Below, piece by piece: positions 24,343 through 33,437 of a stretch of DNA of 34,539 nucleotides. The position numbers and the translations under genes were made by a program. Under the pieces are notes generated by a model, which saw nothing but the letters and a program-made list of their open reading frames with translations, made no database searches and was not told where the DNA came from. Numbering within the stretch: the stretch's first letter is position 1; each line of letters starts with the position of its first letter. The stretch comes from Nautiliales bacterium (lineage in GTDB: Bacteria; Campylobacterota; Campylobacteria; Campylobacterales; JAADDX01), in NCBI GenBank assembly GCA_030826765.1, contig JAUUDM010000035.1:1-34539 (forward strand), written 5' to 3'.

Positions 24343-26871
24343 ATGAATATTAGAGAAGAATTTTTAAACTTTTTTGAAAAAAAAGGTCATAAAGTCGTGC
24401 CATCAAGTCCATTAGTGCCAGATGATGCAAGTTTGCTTTTTACAAATGCAGGAATGGTGCAATTCAAGCCAATCTTTACAGGTGAAGTACCAGCCCCAAA
24501 TCCACCAAGAGCGACTTCAAGTCAATTATGCCTAAGAGCTGGTGGAAAACATAACGATTTAGAAAATGTAGGTTATACAGCAAGACACCATACACTTTTT
24601 GAAATGCTTGGAAATTTTAGTTTTGGAGACTATTTCAAAGAAAAAGCAATCGAATATGCTTGGGAATTTGTAACAGAAGTTGTAAAACTTCCAAAAGAAA
24701 AACTTTGGATTACAATTCACGATAGTGATGATGAAGCAGGAGAAATCTGGAAAAAATATGTTCCGGCTGAGAGAATTGTAAAAATGGGTGATAAAGATAA
24801 TTTTTGGCAAATGGGTGATACTGGTCCTTGTGGTCCTTGTAGTGAGATTCACTATGACCAAGGAGCAGAAAATTTTACTTCAGAAGAAGATTATTTAGGT
24901 GGCGAAGGTGATAGATTTTTAGAGATTTGGAATTTAGTTTTTATGCAATACAACAGAGATGAAAAAGGAAACTTAACTCCACTTCCGCGCCCTTCAATCG
25001 ATACAGGAATGGGACTTGAAAGAATTGTTGCTATCAAAGAAGGTGTATTTAGTAATTATGATTCTTCTATTTTTAGACCACTTTTAGAAAAAATTGAAGA
25101 AATTACAGGTAAAAAATATCATACAGATGAAAATGGTGCATCTCATAGAGTAATTGCCGACCACATCAGAGCCGTTACATTTTTACTTGCTCAAGGTGTG
25201 AATTTCGATAGAGAAGGTAGAGGGTATGTACTAAGAAGAATTCTTAGACGTGCAGTTAGACACGGATATCTTCTTGGAATGAGAAAACCTTTTATGTATA
25301 AAATTGTTGACGTTTTAGTTAAAGAAATGGGAAAACAATATCCATATTTAATAGAAAAACAAGAGATTGTAAAAGAAAATATGAAACTTGAAGAAGAGAG
25401 ATTTTTCGCTACAATCGATAAAGGTATGGCAATTTTTGAAGAAGAGTTAAAAAACACAAAAGGTGATTTATTTAGTGGAGAAGTTGCTTTTAAACTTTAT
25501 GATACTTACGGATTCCCACTTGATTTAACTCAAGATATGCTAAGAAGTGTAAATAAACATGTAGAAATTGATATGTTTGAAAAACTTATGCATGAACAAA
25601 AAACAAGAGCAAAAGCTGCTTGGAAAGGTAGTGGAGACGCTGCTAGTGCAAATGTAAAACCTTTGATTGAAAAATTTGGAGAAAATAGATTTATTGGTTA
25701 CACTACTACAAAACACACTTCAAAAATTTTAGCACTTTTAGATGAAAACTTTAATATTGTAGATGAATTAAATTCAGATGGTTGGGTAATGTGTGAAGAA
25801 ACTCCATTTTACGCTGAAAGTGGTGGACAAGTTGGAGACAAGGGAACAATAAATGGTTATGAAGTTACTGATACTAAAAAATTTAATGGAATTAATTTGA
25901 GTTTTGTAAAAAATGCAAAATTAAAAGTAAATGATGAGGTTGAGTGTATAGTAGATAAATCAAGACACGAAATAGCAAAACATCACTCAGCAACTCACTT
26001 ACTTCACTCTGCTTGTAGAATTGTTTTAGGTGATCACATCACACAAGCGGGAAGTTTAGTAGAAGATGATAAACTTAGATTTGATGTAACTCATCCAAAA
26101 GCAATTACAAATGAAGAACTTGAGAGAATAGAACTAATTGTAAATGAAATGATAGCAAACTCAATCCCTGGAATTACAGAAGAATTACCTATCGAAGAAG
26201 CTCAAAAAAAAGGTGCAATGGCTCTTTTTGGTGAAAAATACGGTGATATCGTTAGAGTTGTAAGTTTTGGTGATGCAAGTGTTGAATTCTGTGGTGGAAC
26301 TCATGTAAAAAACACATCTGAAATTGGAAGTTTTTATATCGCAAAAGAATCTGGTGTTAGTGCCGGAGTTAGAAGAATTGAAGCAGTTGTAGGTATGAGT
26401 GCTTACAAATATGCCAAAAGTAACATAAATGAAATAAAATCACTAAAAGCAGAACTAAAAGCTCAAGACATTTTAAAAGCAATTGAAAAACTAAAAAATG
26501 AAATTAAATCATCAAAAGATGAGATTAAAAAATTAAAATCATCAACTGTAAAAGAACTTAATAAAACTGAAAAAGATGGTGTTGTTTATATCATCGATAG
26601 AGTTGATAATGCTGATTTAAAAGAATTAGTTGATAAAGAAAAAAATAGATACGATAAAGTTTTCATTTTCTTAATAGGTGAAGAAAATGGAAAAGTAAAA
26701 ATGGCTTGTGGAGCTAAAAATGTAGATATTAAAGCTGGGAACTTTATCAAAGAAATCGCACCAATCGTTCAAGGTGGTGGAGGTGGAAGACCTGATTTCG
26801 CTCAAGCAGGTGGAAAAGATACTTCAAAAATAGATGAAGCCTTAAAACAAGCAAAAGAGAAACTACTTTGA
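24343..26871 (+). CDS. alaS: Alanyl-tRNA synthetase
   Basis: Charges tRNA-Ala and edits Ser/Gly mischarging. The 842-residue protein has the class II catalytic domain from the start ([15 protein letters not shown], then [20 protein letters not shown] and the [12 protein letters not shown] segment), a tRNA-binding middle, and an editing domain with zinc ligands H548xxxH552 (HSATH) and CGGTH (C650, H654). The C-terminal C-Ala region has a coiled coil (about 695-735) and a glycine-rich [14 protein letters not shown]. Slightly shorter than E. coli AlaRS (876). Its stop overlaps the maf start. RqcH at 7781-9079 uses tRNA-Ala, so the two products are functionally linked though not adjacent. Confidence 0.98.
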   Translation: MNIREEFLNFFEKKGHKVVPSSPLVPDDASLLFTNAGMVQFKPIFTGEVPAPNPPRATSSQLCLRAGGKHNDLENVGYTARHHTLFEMLGNFSFGDYFKEKAIEYAWEFVTEVVKLPKEKLWITIHDSDDEAGEIWKKYVPAERIVKMGDKDNFWQMGDTGPCGPCSEIHYDQGAENFTSEEDYLGGEGDRFLEIWNLVFMQYNRDEKGNLTPLPRPSIDTGMGLERIVAIKEGVFSNYDSSIFRPLLEKIEEITGKKYHTDENGASHRVIADHIRAVTFLLAQGVNFDREGRGYVLRRILRRAVRHGYLLGMRKPFMYKIVDVLVKEMGKQYPYLIEKQEIVKENMKLEEERFFATIDKGMAIFEEELKNTKGDLFSGEVAFKLYDTYGFPLDLTQDMLRSVNKHVEIDMFEKLMHEQKTRAKAAWKGSGDAASANVKPLIEKFGENRFIGYTTTKHTSKILALLDENFNIVDELNSDGWVMCEETPFYAESGGQVGDKGTINGYEVTDTKKFNGINLSFVKNAKLKVNDEVECIVDKSRHEIAKHHSATHLLHSACRIVLGDHITQAGSLVEDDKLRFDVTHPKAITNEELERIELIVNEMIANSIPGITEELPIEEAQKKGAMALFGEKYGDIVRVVSFGDASVEFCGGTHVKNTSEIGSFYIAKESGVSAGVRRIEAVVGMSAYKYAKSNINEIKSLKAELKAQDILKAIEKLKNEIKSSKDEIKKLKSSTVKELNKTEKDGVVYIIDRVDNADLKELVDKEKNRYDKVFIFLIGEENGKVKMACGAKNVDIKAGNFIKEIAPIVQGGGGGRPDFAQAGGKDTSKIDEALKQAKEKLL

Positions 26872-27428
26872 TTCTTCTTTGCTCTTCTTCAAAAGTTCGA
26901 GCTAAATTATTAAAAGAAGCAAATATTCCTTTCATTCAAAAAAGTTGTGAATTTGATGAGGAATTAATTCAAACTACTAATCCACTTGAATTTGTTCAGT
27001 CAGCTACAAAAGGTAAATTTAATGAATGTTTAAAATGTTTTGGTGATGAGATTCCTTTACTTTCAGCGGATACAATTATAACTGATGGCAAAAATTTACT
27101 TAGAAAAGCAAAAGATGAAAATGATGCCAAAAAACTTCTTTTACTTCAAAGTGGAAACAAAATCGATATCGTAACTTATCAAATAATTGGATATTGTGGT
27201 AAAATTTATGATAATTTAGCTACAACTACTTACTATTTTAATAAATTTGATGAAAAAGACACAGAAAATTATCTAAAAAGTGGAGAATGGAAAGGCAGTG
27301 CTGGGGCATGTAAAGTTGAGAGTTTTTGTAAAAAATATATCAAAAAACAAATAGGATATACAAGTACAGCAATGGGACTTACTATTGAATGGGTAGAAGA
27401 AATTTTAAATAAAAAAGGGATAAAATGA
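26868..27428 (+). CDS. maf: Maf-family nucleotide pyrophosphatase
   Basis: 186 residues. The family start [19 protein letters not shown] matches the Maf SxSxxR pattern, followed by [11 protein letters not shown] with the catalytic acidic region, and [13 protein letters not shown] where Maf proteins have GKAGAYxIQ. Maf proteins hydrolyse non-canonical or pyrimidine dNTPs. The start is TTG at 26868, overlapping the alaS stop as TTGA; no in-frame ATG lies nearby and the conserved N terminus begins at once, so the TTG is well supported. The stop overlaps the pssA start as ATGA. Confidence 0.88.
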   Translation: MILLCSSSKVRAKLLKEANIPFIQKSCEFDEELIQTTNPLEFVQSATKGKFNECLKCFGDEIPLLSADTIITDGKNLLRKAKDENDAKKLLLLQSGNKIDIVTYQIIGYCGKIYDNLATTTYYFNKFDEKDTENYLKSGEWKGSAGACKVESFCKKYIKKQIGYTSTAMGLTIEWVEEILNKKGIK

Positions 27429-28129
27429 AAAATATAAAATTAATTTATATACTTCCAAATCTATTTACTGCACTTAGTGTATTTTTTGGAATGATGAGTA
27501 TAATAGCTTCAAGTCAAGGAAAATTTGAAAAAGCATTTATTTACATAATTTTATCATTTATTGCTGATGGACTTGATGGGCGAGTTGCTAGAATGACAAA
27601 TACCTCATCTAAATTTGGTATGGAATTTGATAGTTTAGCAGATATTGTAGCATTTGGAGTTGCACCTGCTATGATGTTGTTTTTTAGTGTTGGATATGTT
27701 TACGGAAAATTTGGAGCATTAGCAACAGGACTCTTTGTAGTTTTTGGAGCTATTAGACTTGCAAGATTTAATGTAACAACTGCCCAAAATGACCCAACAG
27801 TATTTATAGGACTTCCAATACCTACAGCTGCAGCCGTTTTAGCAAGTGTTTTAATGCTAAATTTAGAAATTAATCACTCATTAGATTTAACTATTCTAAT
27901 TGGTTCATTTATTTTAGCTATTTTAATGGTAAGTAATGTAAGATTTCCTTCATTTAAAAAAGTAGATTTACATCAAAATGCAAAACTAAAAGTATTAATT
28001 ATTATTATTATTTTAGCTTCACTTTTATATCTTTATCCTATTTGGACATTAGCTATAAGTTTAAGTGGATATATTATTTATGGAGTTATTAGAGCAATTT
28101 GGAGTTATAGAAAAGTTTATAAAAAATAA
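27425..28129 (+). CDS. pssA: CDP-diacylglycerol-serine O-phosphatidyltransferase
   Basis: A membrane enzyme that makes phosphatidylserine, the precursor of phosphatidylethanolamine, from CDP-diacylglycerol (the CdsA product). The CDP-alcohol phosphotransferase motif is complete: D48xxD51G52xxAR then G65xxxD69xxxD73. The 234 residues hold about seven hydrophobic helices. The length and integral-membrane plan fit the Bacillus/Helicobacter type II PssA rather than the soluble E. coli enzyme. It is the last gene of alaS-maf-pssA, and its stop codon is inside the terminator. Confidence 0.93.
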   Translation: MKNIKLIYILPNLFTALSVFFGMMSIIASSQGKFEKAFIYIILSFIADGLDGRVARMTNTSSKFGMEFDSLADIVAFGVAPAMMLFFSVGYVYGKFGALATGLFVVFGAIRLARFNVTTAQNDPTVFIGLPIPTAAAVLASVLMLNLEINHSLDLTILIGSFILAILMVSNVRFPSFKKVDLHQNAKLKVLIIIIILASLLYLYPIWTLAISLSGYIIYGVIRAIWSYRKVYKK

Positions 28130-28146
28130 CTGAAAAATCAGTTATT
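28125..28146. terminator. Bidirectional terminator between pssA and the MFS gene
   Basis: A perfect 9-bp stem AATAACTGA/TCAGTTATT with a four-base A loop. It is flanked by A's on the left and a T-rich run on the right, so it can stop transcription from both sides. The stop codons of pssA (28127-28129) and of the convergent MFS gene (28142-28144) both lie in the stem. Confidence 0.8.
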
Positions 28147-29380
28147 CTTTTATATATCTTACAACCAATACTTCTTCTTTTATAAATACATCGTGAACAT
28201 TTTCATCATTTTTAAACTTATTAATCATATCATTATCAAAGTTTTCAAATGTTTTAATATCAAAACCTTTAAAATCTTTCATAGTAAATAGTGAACCTAT
28301 CCAAATAACACCAATAGCTAAAATAAGATAAAAAAGAGCATTATATCCGTAATATTGTTTAACTGCCCCAGCTACTAAACCACCTAAAAATATTCCTGCA
28401 TATTGAATAGAATTTCCAAGACTCATAGCGGTTGCTTTTTCGTGAATTCTTGCAATTTTTCCTGTAAAACTTTGTAAAACCGGCTCTAACATATTAAATC
28501 CGATAAAAAACAATACAACTCCAGTAATATAAAATTCAAACAAAAACGCGATTACACTTGATGTCATAAAAACTGCACTTAAAATAAATACTAATTTTCC
28601 TTTATTTCTTTTTTCAGCCATAATTGCACCAAAAGGCATAGCAAAAATACCAAAAACAAGTGCAGGTACATAAACTTTGTATAAATCCATTTTTCCCCAA
28701 CCAAGTTCATTTACAAAAATCAAAGGAGTTACCATAAAAATAATAGTCATCATTCCTTTTTGCATAAATCCAGAAAAATATACTTTTATAAGTTCTTTGT
28801 TCTTAAAAACTTCACTTATTTTTGCACTCTCTTCAAAATGCTCTATTTTTGGAGCTAGTGGAACTTTTAGATAAAGTAAAACAATAGCTAAAATAGCTAA
28901 ACCTGCTGTAATATCAAATAAGAAAGGAACTCCATATTTTGCACCCAAAATCGGACCAGCTACCATTGCTATAGCAAAACTAAGTGCAATAAATTGCCCC
29001 ATTCTTGCAAAAATTTTTCCTCTTGTTTTTTCTGTAGCTAAATCATTTAAATAAGCTAAAACAACTCCTCCAATTGCCCCAGCACCTTGAAGAAGCCTAC
29101 CAAAAATAAGTATATAAATATTATCACTTACAGCACATACAATACTTCCAAGTGCTAAAATAAGCAATCCAAAAGCAATAATTCCTTTTCTGCCATATTT
29201 ATCACTAAGCTTTCCAAAAAATACTTGTAAAAACATTTGTGAAAGTGCATACGCCCCCAATGCTATACCAATAGTTGTATCAGTTGCACCATCTAAATGC
29301 AAAGCATAAACTGCAAGTAAAGGTAAAACTATAAATAGCCCTAAAAATCTAATTGCCATAATTAAACTTAAATATGTCAT
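28142..29380 (-). CDS. MFS transporter (YajR-like)
   Basis: 412 residues with about twelve membrane helices. Motif A is GKLSDKYGRKG after helix 2, and the helix-4 segment GRLLQGAGAIGG is typical of the drug:H+ antiporter-1 group. After the last helix there is a soluble tail of about 40 residues (FKGFDIKTFENFDNDMINKFKND onward) that could be a short version of the C-terminal domain of YajR; that is a guess. The substrate is unknown. It has its own TATAAT (29404-29409) in the gap after the PHP phosphatase gene and a strong ribosome site (AAGGAG). Confidence 0.88.
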   Translation of the reverse strand: MTYLSLIMAIRFLGLFIVLPLLAVYALHLDGATDTTIGIALGAYALSQMFLQVFFGKLSDKYGRKGIIAFGLLILALGSIVCAVSDNIYILIFGRLLQGAGAIGGVVLAYLNDLATEKTRGKIFARMGQFIALSFAIAMVAGPILGAKYGVPFLFDITAGLAILAIVLLYLKVPLAPKIEHFEESAKISEVFKNKELIKVYFSGFMQKGMMTIIFMVTPLIFVNELGWGKMDLYKVYVPALVFGIFAMPFGAIMAEKRNKGKLVFILSAVFMTSSVIAFLFEFYITGVVLFFIGFNMLEPVLQSFTGKIARIHEKATAMSLGNSIQYAGIFLGGLVAGAVKQYYGYNALFYLILAIGVIWIGSLFTMKDFKGFDIKTFENFDNDMINKFKNDENVHDVFIKEEVLVVRYIKE

Positions 29381-29403
29381 ATTACTCCTTTTAATTTTTT
29401 GGA

Positions 29404-29409
29404 ATTATA
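29404..29409 (-). promoter_or_regulatory. Promoter -10 of the MFS gene
   Basis: Minus strand GTATAAT, 23 bp before the MFS ATG, in the 34-bp gap after the PHP gene. The MFS gene may also be reached by read-through. Confidence 0.5.
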
Positions 29410-29414
29410 CTCTT

Positions 29415-30188
29415 TTAAATTTCAAAATATCTTTTTTCTCTATTCTCAAAATAAACAATTCTTTTAAATCCAATCATTTTTGCTAATTCATAACTCTCTT
29501 TTAAATAAAAACCTACTTGACTTTTTGAATGAGCATCACTTCCAAAAGTTATATCAATATTTGATTTTTTTATCATTTCTAAAAGTTCAACACTTGGATA
29601 AACTTCATTTACTTTTTTTCTAATTCCTGCTGTATTTATCTCCAATGCCATTTTATTATCTGCTATTGCTTCAATAGCCTTTTTTGCTATTATTTTCATA
29701 TCATTTTTAGGACGATGTCCAAACACTTTAATCAAATCTAAATGCCCTACTATATCAAACATTTTAGATACTGCCATCTTCTCAACTAACTCAAAATACT
29801 CTTTGTAAACATCATCTACATCTCTTTCACTCCACTCACTTAAAAACTCTGGATTATCAAATCCCCAGTTATCTAAAAAATGAACACTTCCTATAAAATA
29901 ATCAACTTTTCTATCTAATACTCTTTTATCAACTTCAGGAGTAAAATCAACTTCATAACCTTTTAAAATTTTAATTTTATCTTTATATTTTTCTTTTACT
30001 TTATCAAGCCATTTTTCGTATATATCCATTTCATCAAAACTCATTCTATATTTTTCATCATAATTCATAGGAGCATGGTCGCTAAATCCATAAATTTTAA
30101 TTCCTTTTTTAATAGCCTTTTTGATGTACTCATCTATTGAATCATTTGCGTGATTACATAAAATTGTATGATTATGTAAATCAATCAT
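29415..30188 (-). CDS. PHP-family histidinol-phosphatase
   Basis: 257 residues of the PHP metal-dependent phosphoesterase fold. Metal-ligand motifs appear in order: DLHNHT near the start (H5, H7), GFSDHAP (about 34-40), KGYEVDF, SVHFLDNW, IVGHLDLI and GSDAHS near the C terminus. The length and order match HisK/HisJ-type histidinol-phosphatases, which remove phosphate in the penultimate step of histidine synthesis. No other his gene is in the window, so a different phosphate substrate is possible. It is divergent from cheZ. Confidence 0.82.
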   Translation of the reverse strand: MIDLHNHTILCNHANDSIDEYIKKAIKKGIKIYGFSDHAPMNYDEKYRMSFDEMDIYEKWLDKVKEKYKDKIKILKGYEVDFTPEVDKRVLDRKVDYFIGSVHFLDNWGFDNPEFLSEWSERDVDDVYKEYFELVEKMAVSKMFDIVGHLDLIKVFGHRPKNDMKIIAKKAIEAIADNKMALEINTAGIRKKVNEVYPSVELLEMIKKSNIDITFGSDAHSKSQVGFYLKESYELAKMIGFKRIVYFENREKRYFEI

Positions 30189-30215
30189 ATTTAGTCCTTT
30201 TAATATTTTCTCAAT

Positions 30216-30221
30216 ATTATA
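30216..30221 (-). promoter_or_regulatory. Promoter -10 of the histidinol-phosphatase gene
   Basis: Minus strand TATAAT, 28 bp before the ATG, with ribosome site AAAAGGA. It lies 12 bp from the opposing cheZ -10, so the two promoters share the divergent gap. Confidence 0.5.
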
Positions 30222-30233
30222 ACTTTTTTTTGG

Positions 30234-30239
30234 TATAAT
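30234..30239 (+). promoter_or_regulatory. Promoter -10 of the cheZ operon
   Basis: Plus strand TGGTATAAT, an extended -10, 34 bp before the cheZ ATG, with a T-rich upstream run and ribosome site AGGAG at 30261-30265. The six genes downstream overlap, so it may drive them all to 34288. Confidence 0.65.
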
Positions 30240-30272
30240 TTAGCAAAAATAGTTTTTTATAGGAGCTTTGTT

Positions 30273-30965
30273 ATGACACAAGAAGAACTAGATGCCCTAA
30301 TGAATGGTGGAATAGATGATTTAGATGAAGAAATTGACGAAAATAATTTTACCAAAGAAAATGATGAAACTGAGACTAAAGAAACAGAAAAATTAGATCC
30401 AGCTCACGATGACGGAATATATCCTCCTCCTGCTACGGATGATCATCAAGTTGTATCTCAATTAGATGAAGTAACAAAAGACAGTGAAGAAAAAGCAAGT
30501 GAAATTTTAGATATTATGGATCAAATTTCAAATGCAATGATGGAAAATGAAGAAAATTCTAATACAATATTACATATTTTAGAAGAACAAAAAGCTTTAT
30601 TTGAAAAATTATCAAATAAATTTCCACATATAGAAGTATTTGCTGAACAACTTGCAAAAACTGAAGAAGCAATTGCTCTTATAAATAAAAATTTAGAGAA
30701 TGCACAAAATGCCGGTGATAATATAATGATGGCTATGGACATTATGCAATTCCAAGATATTCACAGACAAAAAATAGAAAGAGTAATTAATATTATGAGA
30801 GAACTTCTTAAATATATGAATAGAATTTTTGAAGGTAAAATTGATGATAGTAAAAGAGTAAGTTCAGCAAGACATCTTCACGGAGATAAAACAGATGATT
30901 TAGTTGAAGGTGAAGATGACTTAGATGCATTAATTGCACAATTTGCAGGTGGTAAAAGTGAATAA
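30273..30965 (+). CDS. cheZ: Chemotaxis protein CheZ (CheY-P phosphatase), Campylobacterota type
   Basis: 230 residues. It would dephosphorylate CheY-P and so reset flagellar switching. The catalytic helix reads DIMQFQDIHRQKIERV with D162 and Q166 in the D-x3-Q spacing of E. coli CheZ D143/Q147. The long helices (about 65-185) would form the dimeric four-helix bundle. The N terminus MTQEELDALMNGG looks like the FliM CheY-docking peptide, and the C-terminal DDLDALIAQFAGG looks like the CheZ CheY-docking tail, with an acidic linker between. The overall plan recalls the remote CheZ described in Helicobacter pylori. The stop overlaps the next gene by 8 bp. Confidence 0.85.
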   Translation: MTQEELDALMNGGIDDLDEEIDENNFTKENDETETKETEKLDPAHDDGIYPPPATDDHQVVSQLDEVTKDSEEKASEILDIMDQISNAMMENEENSNTILHILEEQKALFEKLSNKFPHIEVFAEQLAKTEEAIALINKNLENAQNAGDNIMMAMDIMQFQDIHRQKIERVINIMRELLKYMNRIFEGKIDDSKRVSSARHLHGDKTDDLVEGEDDLDALIAQFAGGKSE

Positions 30966-32223
30966 AGTAGAGTTACTCTCACCTGCTGGTGATATGGAAA
31001 AATTAAAAATAGCTATTGCCTATGGAGCGGACGCTGTTTATGCAGGTGTTAGTCACTTTTCACTAAGATGTCATAGTGGAAAAGAGTTTAATTATGAAAC
31101 ATTTGAAGAAGCTGTAAAGTACGCACATTCTAAAAATGTAAAAGTTTATGCAACTGTAAATGGATTCCCATTTAATAATCAAATAAAATTAGTGAAAAAT
31201 CATATACAAAAACTAAAAGAAATTGGTGTAGATGCTATGATTATTTCAACTCTTGGAGTTGTGAAATTAGCAAAAGAAATAGCACCTGAGATTGATATTC
31301 ATCTTTCAACTCAAGCAAATGCTCTAAATATTTTAGATGCCCAGGCTTACTATGAATATGGAGTTAAAAGAATAATAGCAGCAAGAGAAGCTAGTCTAAA
31401 AGATTTAAAACAGATAAAAGAAGCAATTCCAGAACTTGAAATAGAAGCATTTGTTCACGGGGCAATGTGTTTTGCTTATAGTGGAAGATGTCTTATTTCA
31501 GCTCTTCAATTTGGAAGAAATGCAAACAAAGGTAGTTGTGCAAATGATTGCAGATATCCTTATGTAATGTACGCCGAAAATCCAGAAACAGGAAAACTTC
31601 TAAAACTTGAAGAGTATGAAGATGGAACTTATATTATGAATTCAAAAGATTTAAATTTAATAAATCACGTAGATGAAATTTTAGCAAGTGGTGCAGTTGA
31701 TTCAATTAAAATTGAAGGAAGAACAAAAGCCCCTTATTATGTTGGTGTTGTAACAAAAGCTTATAGAAATGCAATTGATGACTATTTTAAAAACCAATTT
31801 GAAGCTAAAAAATATGAAAATGAAATTTTAACTACAAAAAATAGAGGTTTTACAGATGCTTATTTAGTAAAAAGACCTTTTGAAAAAAATGATACTCAAA
31901 ATTTAGAAACATCTTTAACAAATGGAAGTTACCAAGTTAGTGGAATTATAAACGAAGATGAAGAGACATTTATGTGTAAATATAAAACTTTTCCAAATGA
32001 TGAAATGGAAATAGTTTTACCTTATGGTGCCAATATAAATGAATGTGAAAACGAAATAGGTAAAATATACAACGATAATAGTCAATGGAAACTGAAACTT
32101 TATAAAATAGTAACAAATAAAGATAAAGAATTAGAATCTGTTCATAGTGGTAACTTAAATCCAATTAAATTACCTTGTAAATTACCATATCTAACATTTT
32201 TAAGAAAAAAGGAAGAAAAATGA
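30958..32223 (+). CDS. trhP: U32 peptidase-family protein, tRNA uridine-34 hydroxylase (TrhP/YegQ) type
   Basis: 421 residues from GTG at 30958. Conserved U32 signatures: VELLSPAGDMEKLKIAI.YGADAVY at the start, DIHLSTQANALN, and the cysteine cluster C171-x6-C178-x15-C194-x3-C198 in HGAMCFAYSGRC and GSCANDCRYPY, followed by SIKIEGRTKAPYYVG. U32 proteins of the TrhP/YegQ branch make 5-hydroxyuridine at the tRNA wobble base from prephenate, and RlhA acts on 23S rRNA; which branch applies is not certain. I prefer the GTG because AGGTGG lies five bases before it; a longer TTG form at 30934 would overlap cheZ by 32 bp. Confidence 0.82.
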   Translation: MNKVELLSPAGDMEKLKIAIAYGADAVYAGVSHFSLRCHSGKEFNYETFEEAVKYAHSKNVKVYATVNGFPFNNQIKLVKNHIQKLKEIGVDAMIISTLGVVKLAKEIAPEIDIHLSTQANALNILDAQAYYEYGVKRIIAAREASLKDLKQIKEAIPELEIEAFVHGAMCFAYSGRCLISALQFGRNANKGSCANDCRYPYVMYAENPETGKLLKLEEYEDGTYIMNSKDLNLINHVDEILASGAVDSIKIEGRTKAPYYVGVVTKAYRNAIDDYFKNQFEAKKYENEILTTKNRGFTDAYLVKRPFEKNDTQNLETSLTNGSYQVSGIINEDEETFMCKYKTFPNDEMEIVLPYGANINECENEIGKIYNDNSQWKLKLYKIVTNKDKELESVHSGNLNPIKLPCKLPYLTFLRKKEEK

Positions 32224-32714
32224 AATTTGTATCGATTATCTTAGGAAGTAAAAGTGATTATGAAATAATGAAAGAGTGTGTAAAAACATTAGAATGTTTT
32301 ACAGTGCCTTATGAACTTATAATTTCATCAGCACATAGAAGTCCACAAAGAACTAAAAATTATATTAAAACTGCTGAAGAAAAAGGTGCGAGAGTATTCA
32401 TCGCGGCTGCTGGAATGGCTGCCCATTTAGCTGGTGCTGTAGCTGCAACTACAACAAAACCTGTAATTGGAGTTCCTATGAAAGGTGGAGCAATGGATGG
32501 AATGGATGCTATGCTTTCAACTGTTCAAATGCCTTCAGGTATGCCAGTAGCTACTGTAGCACTTGGAAAAGCAGGTGCAATTAATGCAGCATATTTAGCA
32601 ATGCAAATATTAGCACTTGATGATGAAGAATTAGCAACAAAATTACAAGAAGACAGAATGGCAAAAGCTAAAAAAGTAGAAACTGATTCTGCAGAAATAG
32701 AGGTTATTTTATAA
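32220..32714 (+). CDS. purE: N5-carboxyaminoimidazole ribonucleotide mutase
   Basis: Purine synthesis enzyme that converts N5-CAIR to CAIR. The 164 residues carry GSKSD at 9-13, SAHRSP at 37-42 with the catalytic His39, AAAGMAAHLAG, and GVPMKGGAMDGMDAMLS, all diagnostic for class I PurE. Its start overlaps the U32 gene stop as ATGA, and the next gene starts on the last base of its stop. Class I PurE works with PurK, which is not in this window. Confidence 0.97.
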   Translation: MKFVSIILGSKSDYEIMKECVKTLECFTVPYELIISSAHRSPQRTKNYIKTAEEKGARVFIAAAGMAAHLAGAVAATTTKPVIGVPMKGGAMDGMDAMLSTVQMPSGMPVATVALGKAGAINAAYLAMQILALDDEELATKLQEDRMAKAKKVETDSAEIEVIL

Positions 32715-33181
32715 TGCAAACTTGGCTGAGTATTGATGAATTTGCCAAATTAATTGGAAAGAGTTCTGAAGAAATAAAAACTCTTTGTAAAGAAAAAAAA
32801 TTAAATTATAAAAAAGAGGATGGAATAATCTATATTGAAGCACAAGCTGGTACAAAAAGTCTAATTCCTATGACTACTGAGCTTGAAATAGTAGAAGATA
32901 AGCAAGGAAATGTTTTAGAAAAAACAATTTCAACTATTCTAACACTTCACGAAAAAGTTTTAGAAGCAAAAGATGAAACTATCAATACTATGAAAGGTGA
33001 AAATGATTTTCTAAAAAGTACAGTTATTTCAGTTCAAGAAATTTATGATGAAGATAGAAAAACAATTGAAACACTTCAAAAACAGCTTCAAATTTGTCAA
33101 GAAGAACTTGAATTTTGTAGAAGAAAATACAAATTAATGTGGGGTAAAGTAATTAAAGGAAAAGGAGATGAAGATGAGTGA
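32714..33181 (+). CDS. DUF3972-type coiled-coil protein, unknown function
   Basis: 155 residues. An N-terminal MerR/excisionase-like helix-turn-helix plan (WLSIDEFAKLIGKSSEEIKTL, then a beta-like DGIIYIEA) is followed by a linker and a long coiled coil (about 75-150) ending in a basic-acidic tail. The layout is like the DUF3972 proteins of Campylobacter and Helicobacter. It overlaps purE by 1 bp and the glutaredoxin gene by 8 bp. The coiled coil suggests self-association; DNA binding is possible but not shown. Confidence 0.7.
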   Translation: MQTWLSIDEFAKLIGKSSEEIKTLCKEKKLNYKKEDGIIYIEAQAGTKSLIPMTTELEIVEDKQGNVLEKTISTILTLHEKVLEAKDETINTMKGENDFLKSTVISVQEIYDEDRKTIETLQKQLQICQEELEFCRRKYKLMWGKVIKGKGDEDE

Positions 33182-33437
33182 AAAAAAACAACCAAAAAGA
33201 CAAAAAAGAGTAGCACTTTTTACAGGTCCTGGATGTGTTTGGTGTGTAAAAGCAAAACAATTCTTCAAAAAACATAAAATTAGATTCAATGAAATTGATA
33301 TAACAAAAGATAAAAAAGCAGCAGCTGATTGTAAAAAACATACAGGCGGTGGTGGAATACCGGTAATTTTAATCGAAAACAAATGGATTAGTGGATTTAA
33401 CGAACCTTTAATCAAAAGAGAGTTAGGTATTAAATGA
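33174..33437 (+). CDS. Glutaredoxin-family protein
   Basis: 87 residues with one thioredoxin fold. The redox pair is C21-VW-C24 in FTGPGCVWCVKAK, and the cis-proline segment GGGGIPVILIENK follows, then GFNEP. It would reduce disulfides or glutathione mixed disulfides, or act as an electron donor. The N-terminal eleven residues are strongly basic. I chose the ATG at 33174 because AAGGAG (33162-33167) lies six bases before it but directly abuts the earlier ATG at 33168. It overlaps the DUF3972-type gene by 8 bp and the DUF89 gene by 4 bp. Confidence 0.9.
   Translation: MSEKKQPKRQKRVALFTGPGCVWCVKAKQFFKKHKIRFNEIDITKDKKAAADCKKHTGGGGIPVILIENKWISGFNEPLIKRELGIK

Noticed and set aside
30934-30957. 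Longer TTG start of the U32-family gene
   Set aside because: It would overlap cheZ by 32 bp and lacks a ribosome site; the GTG at 30958 has AGGTGG at good spacing and matches the usual family N terminus.
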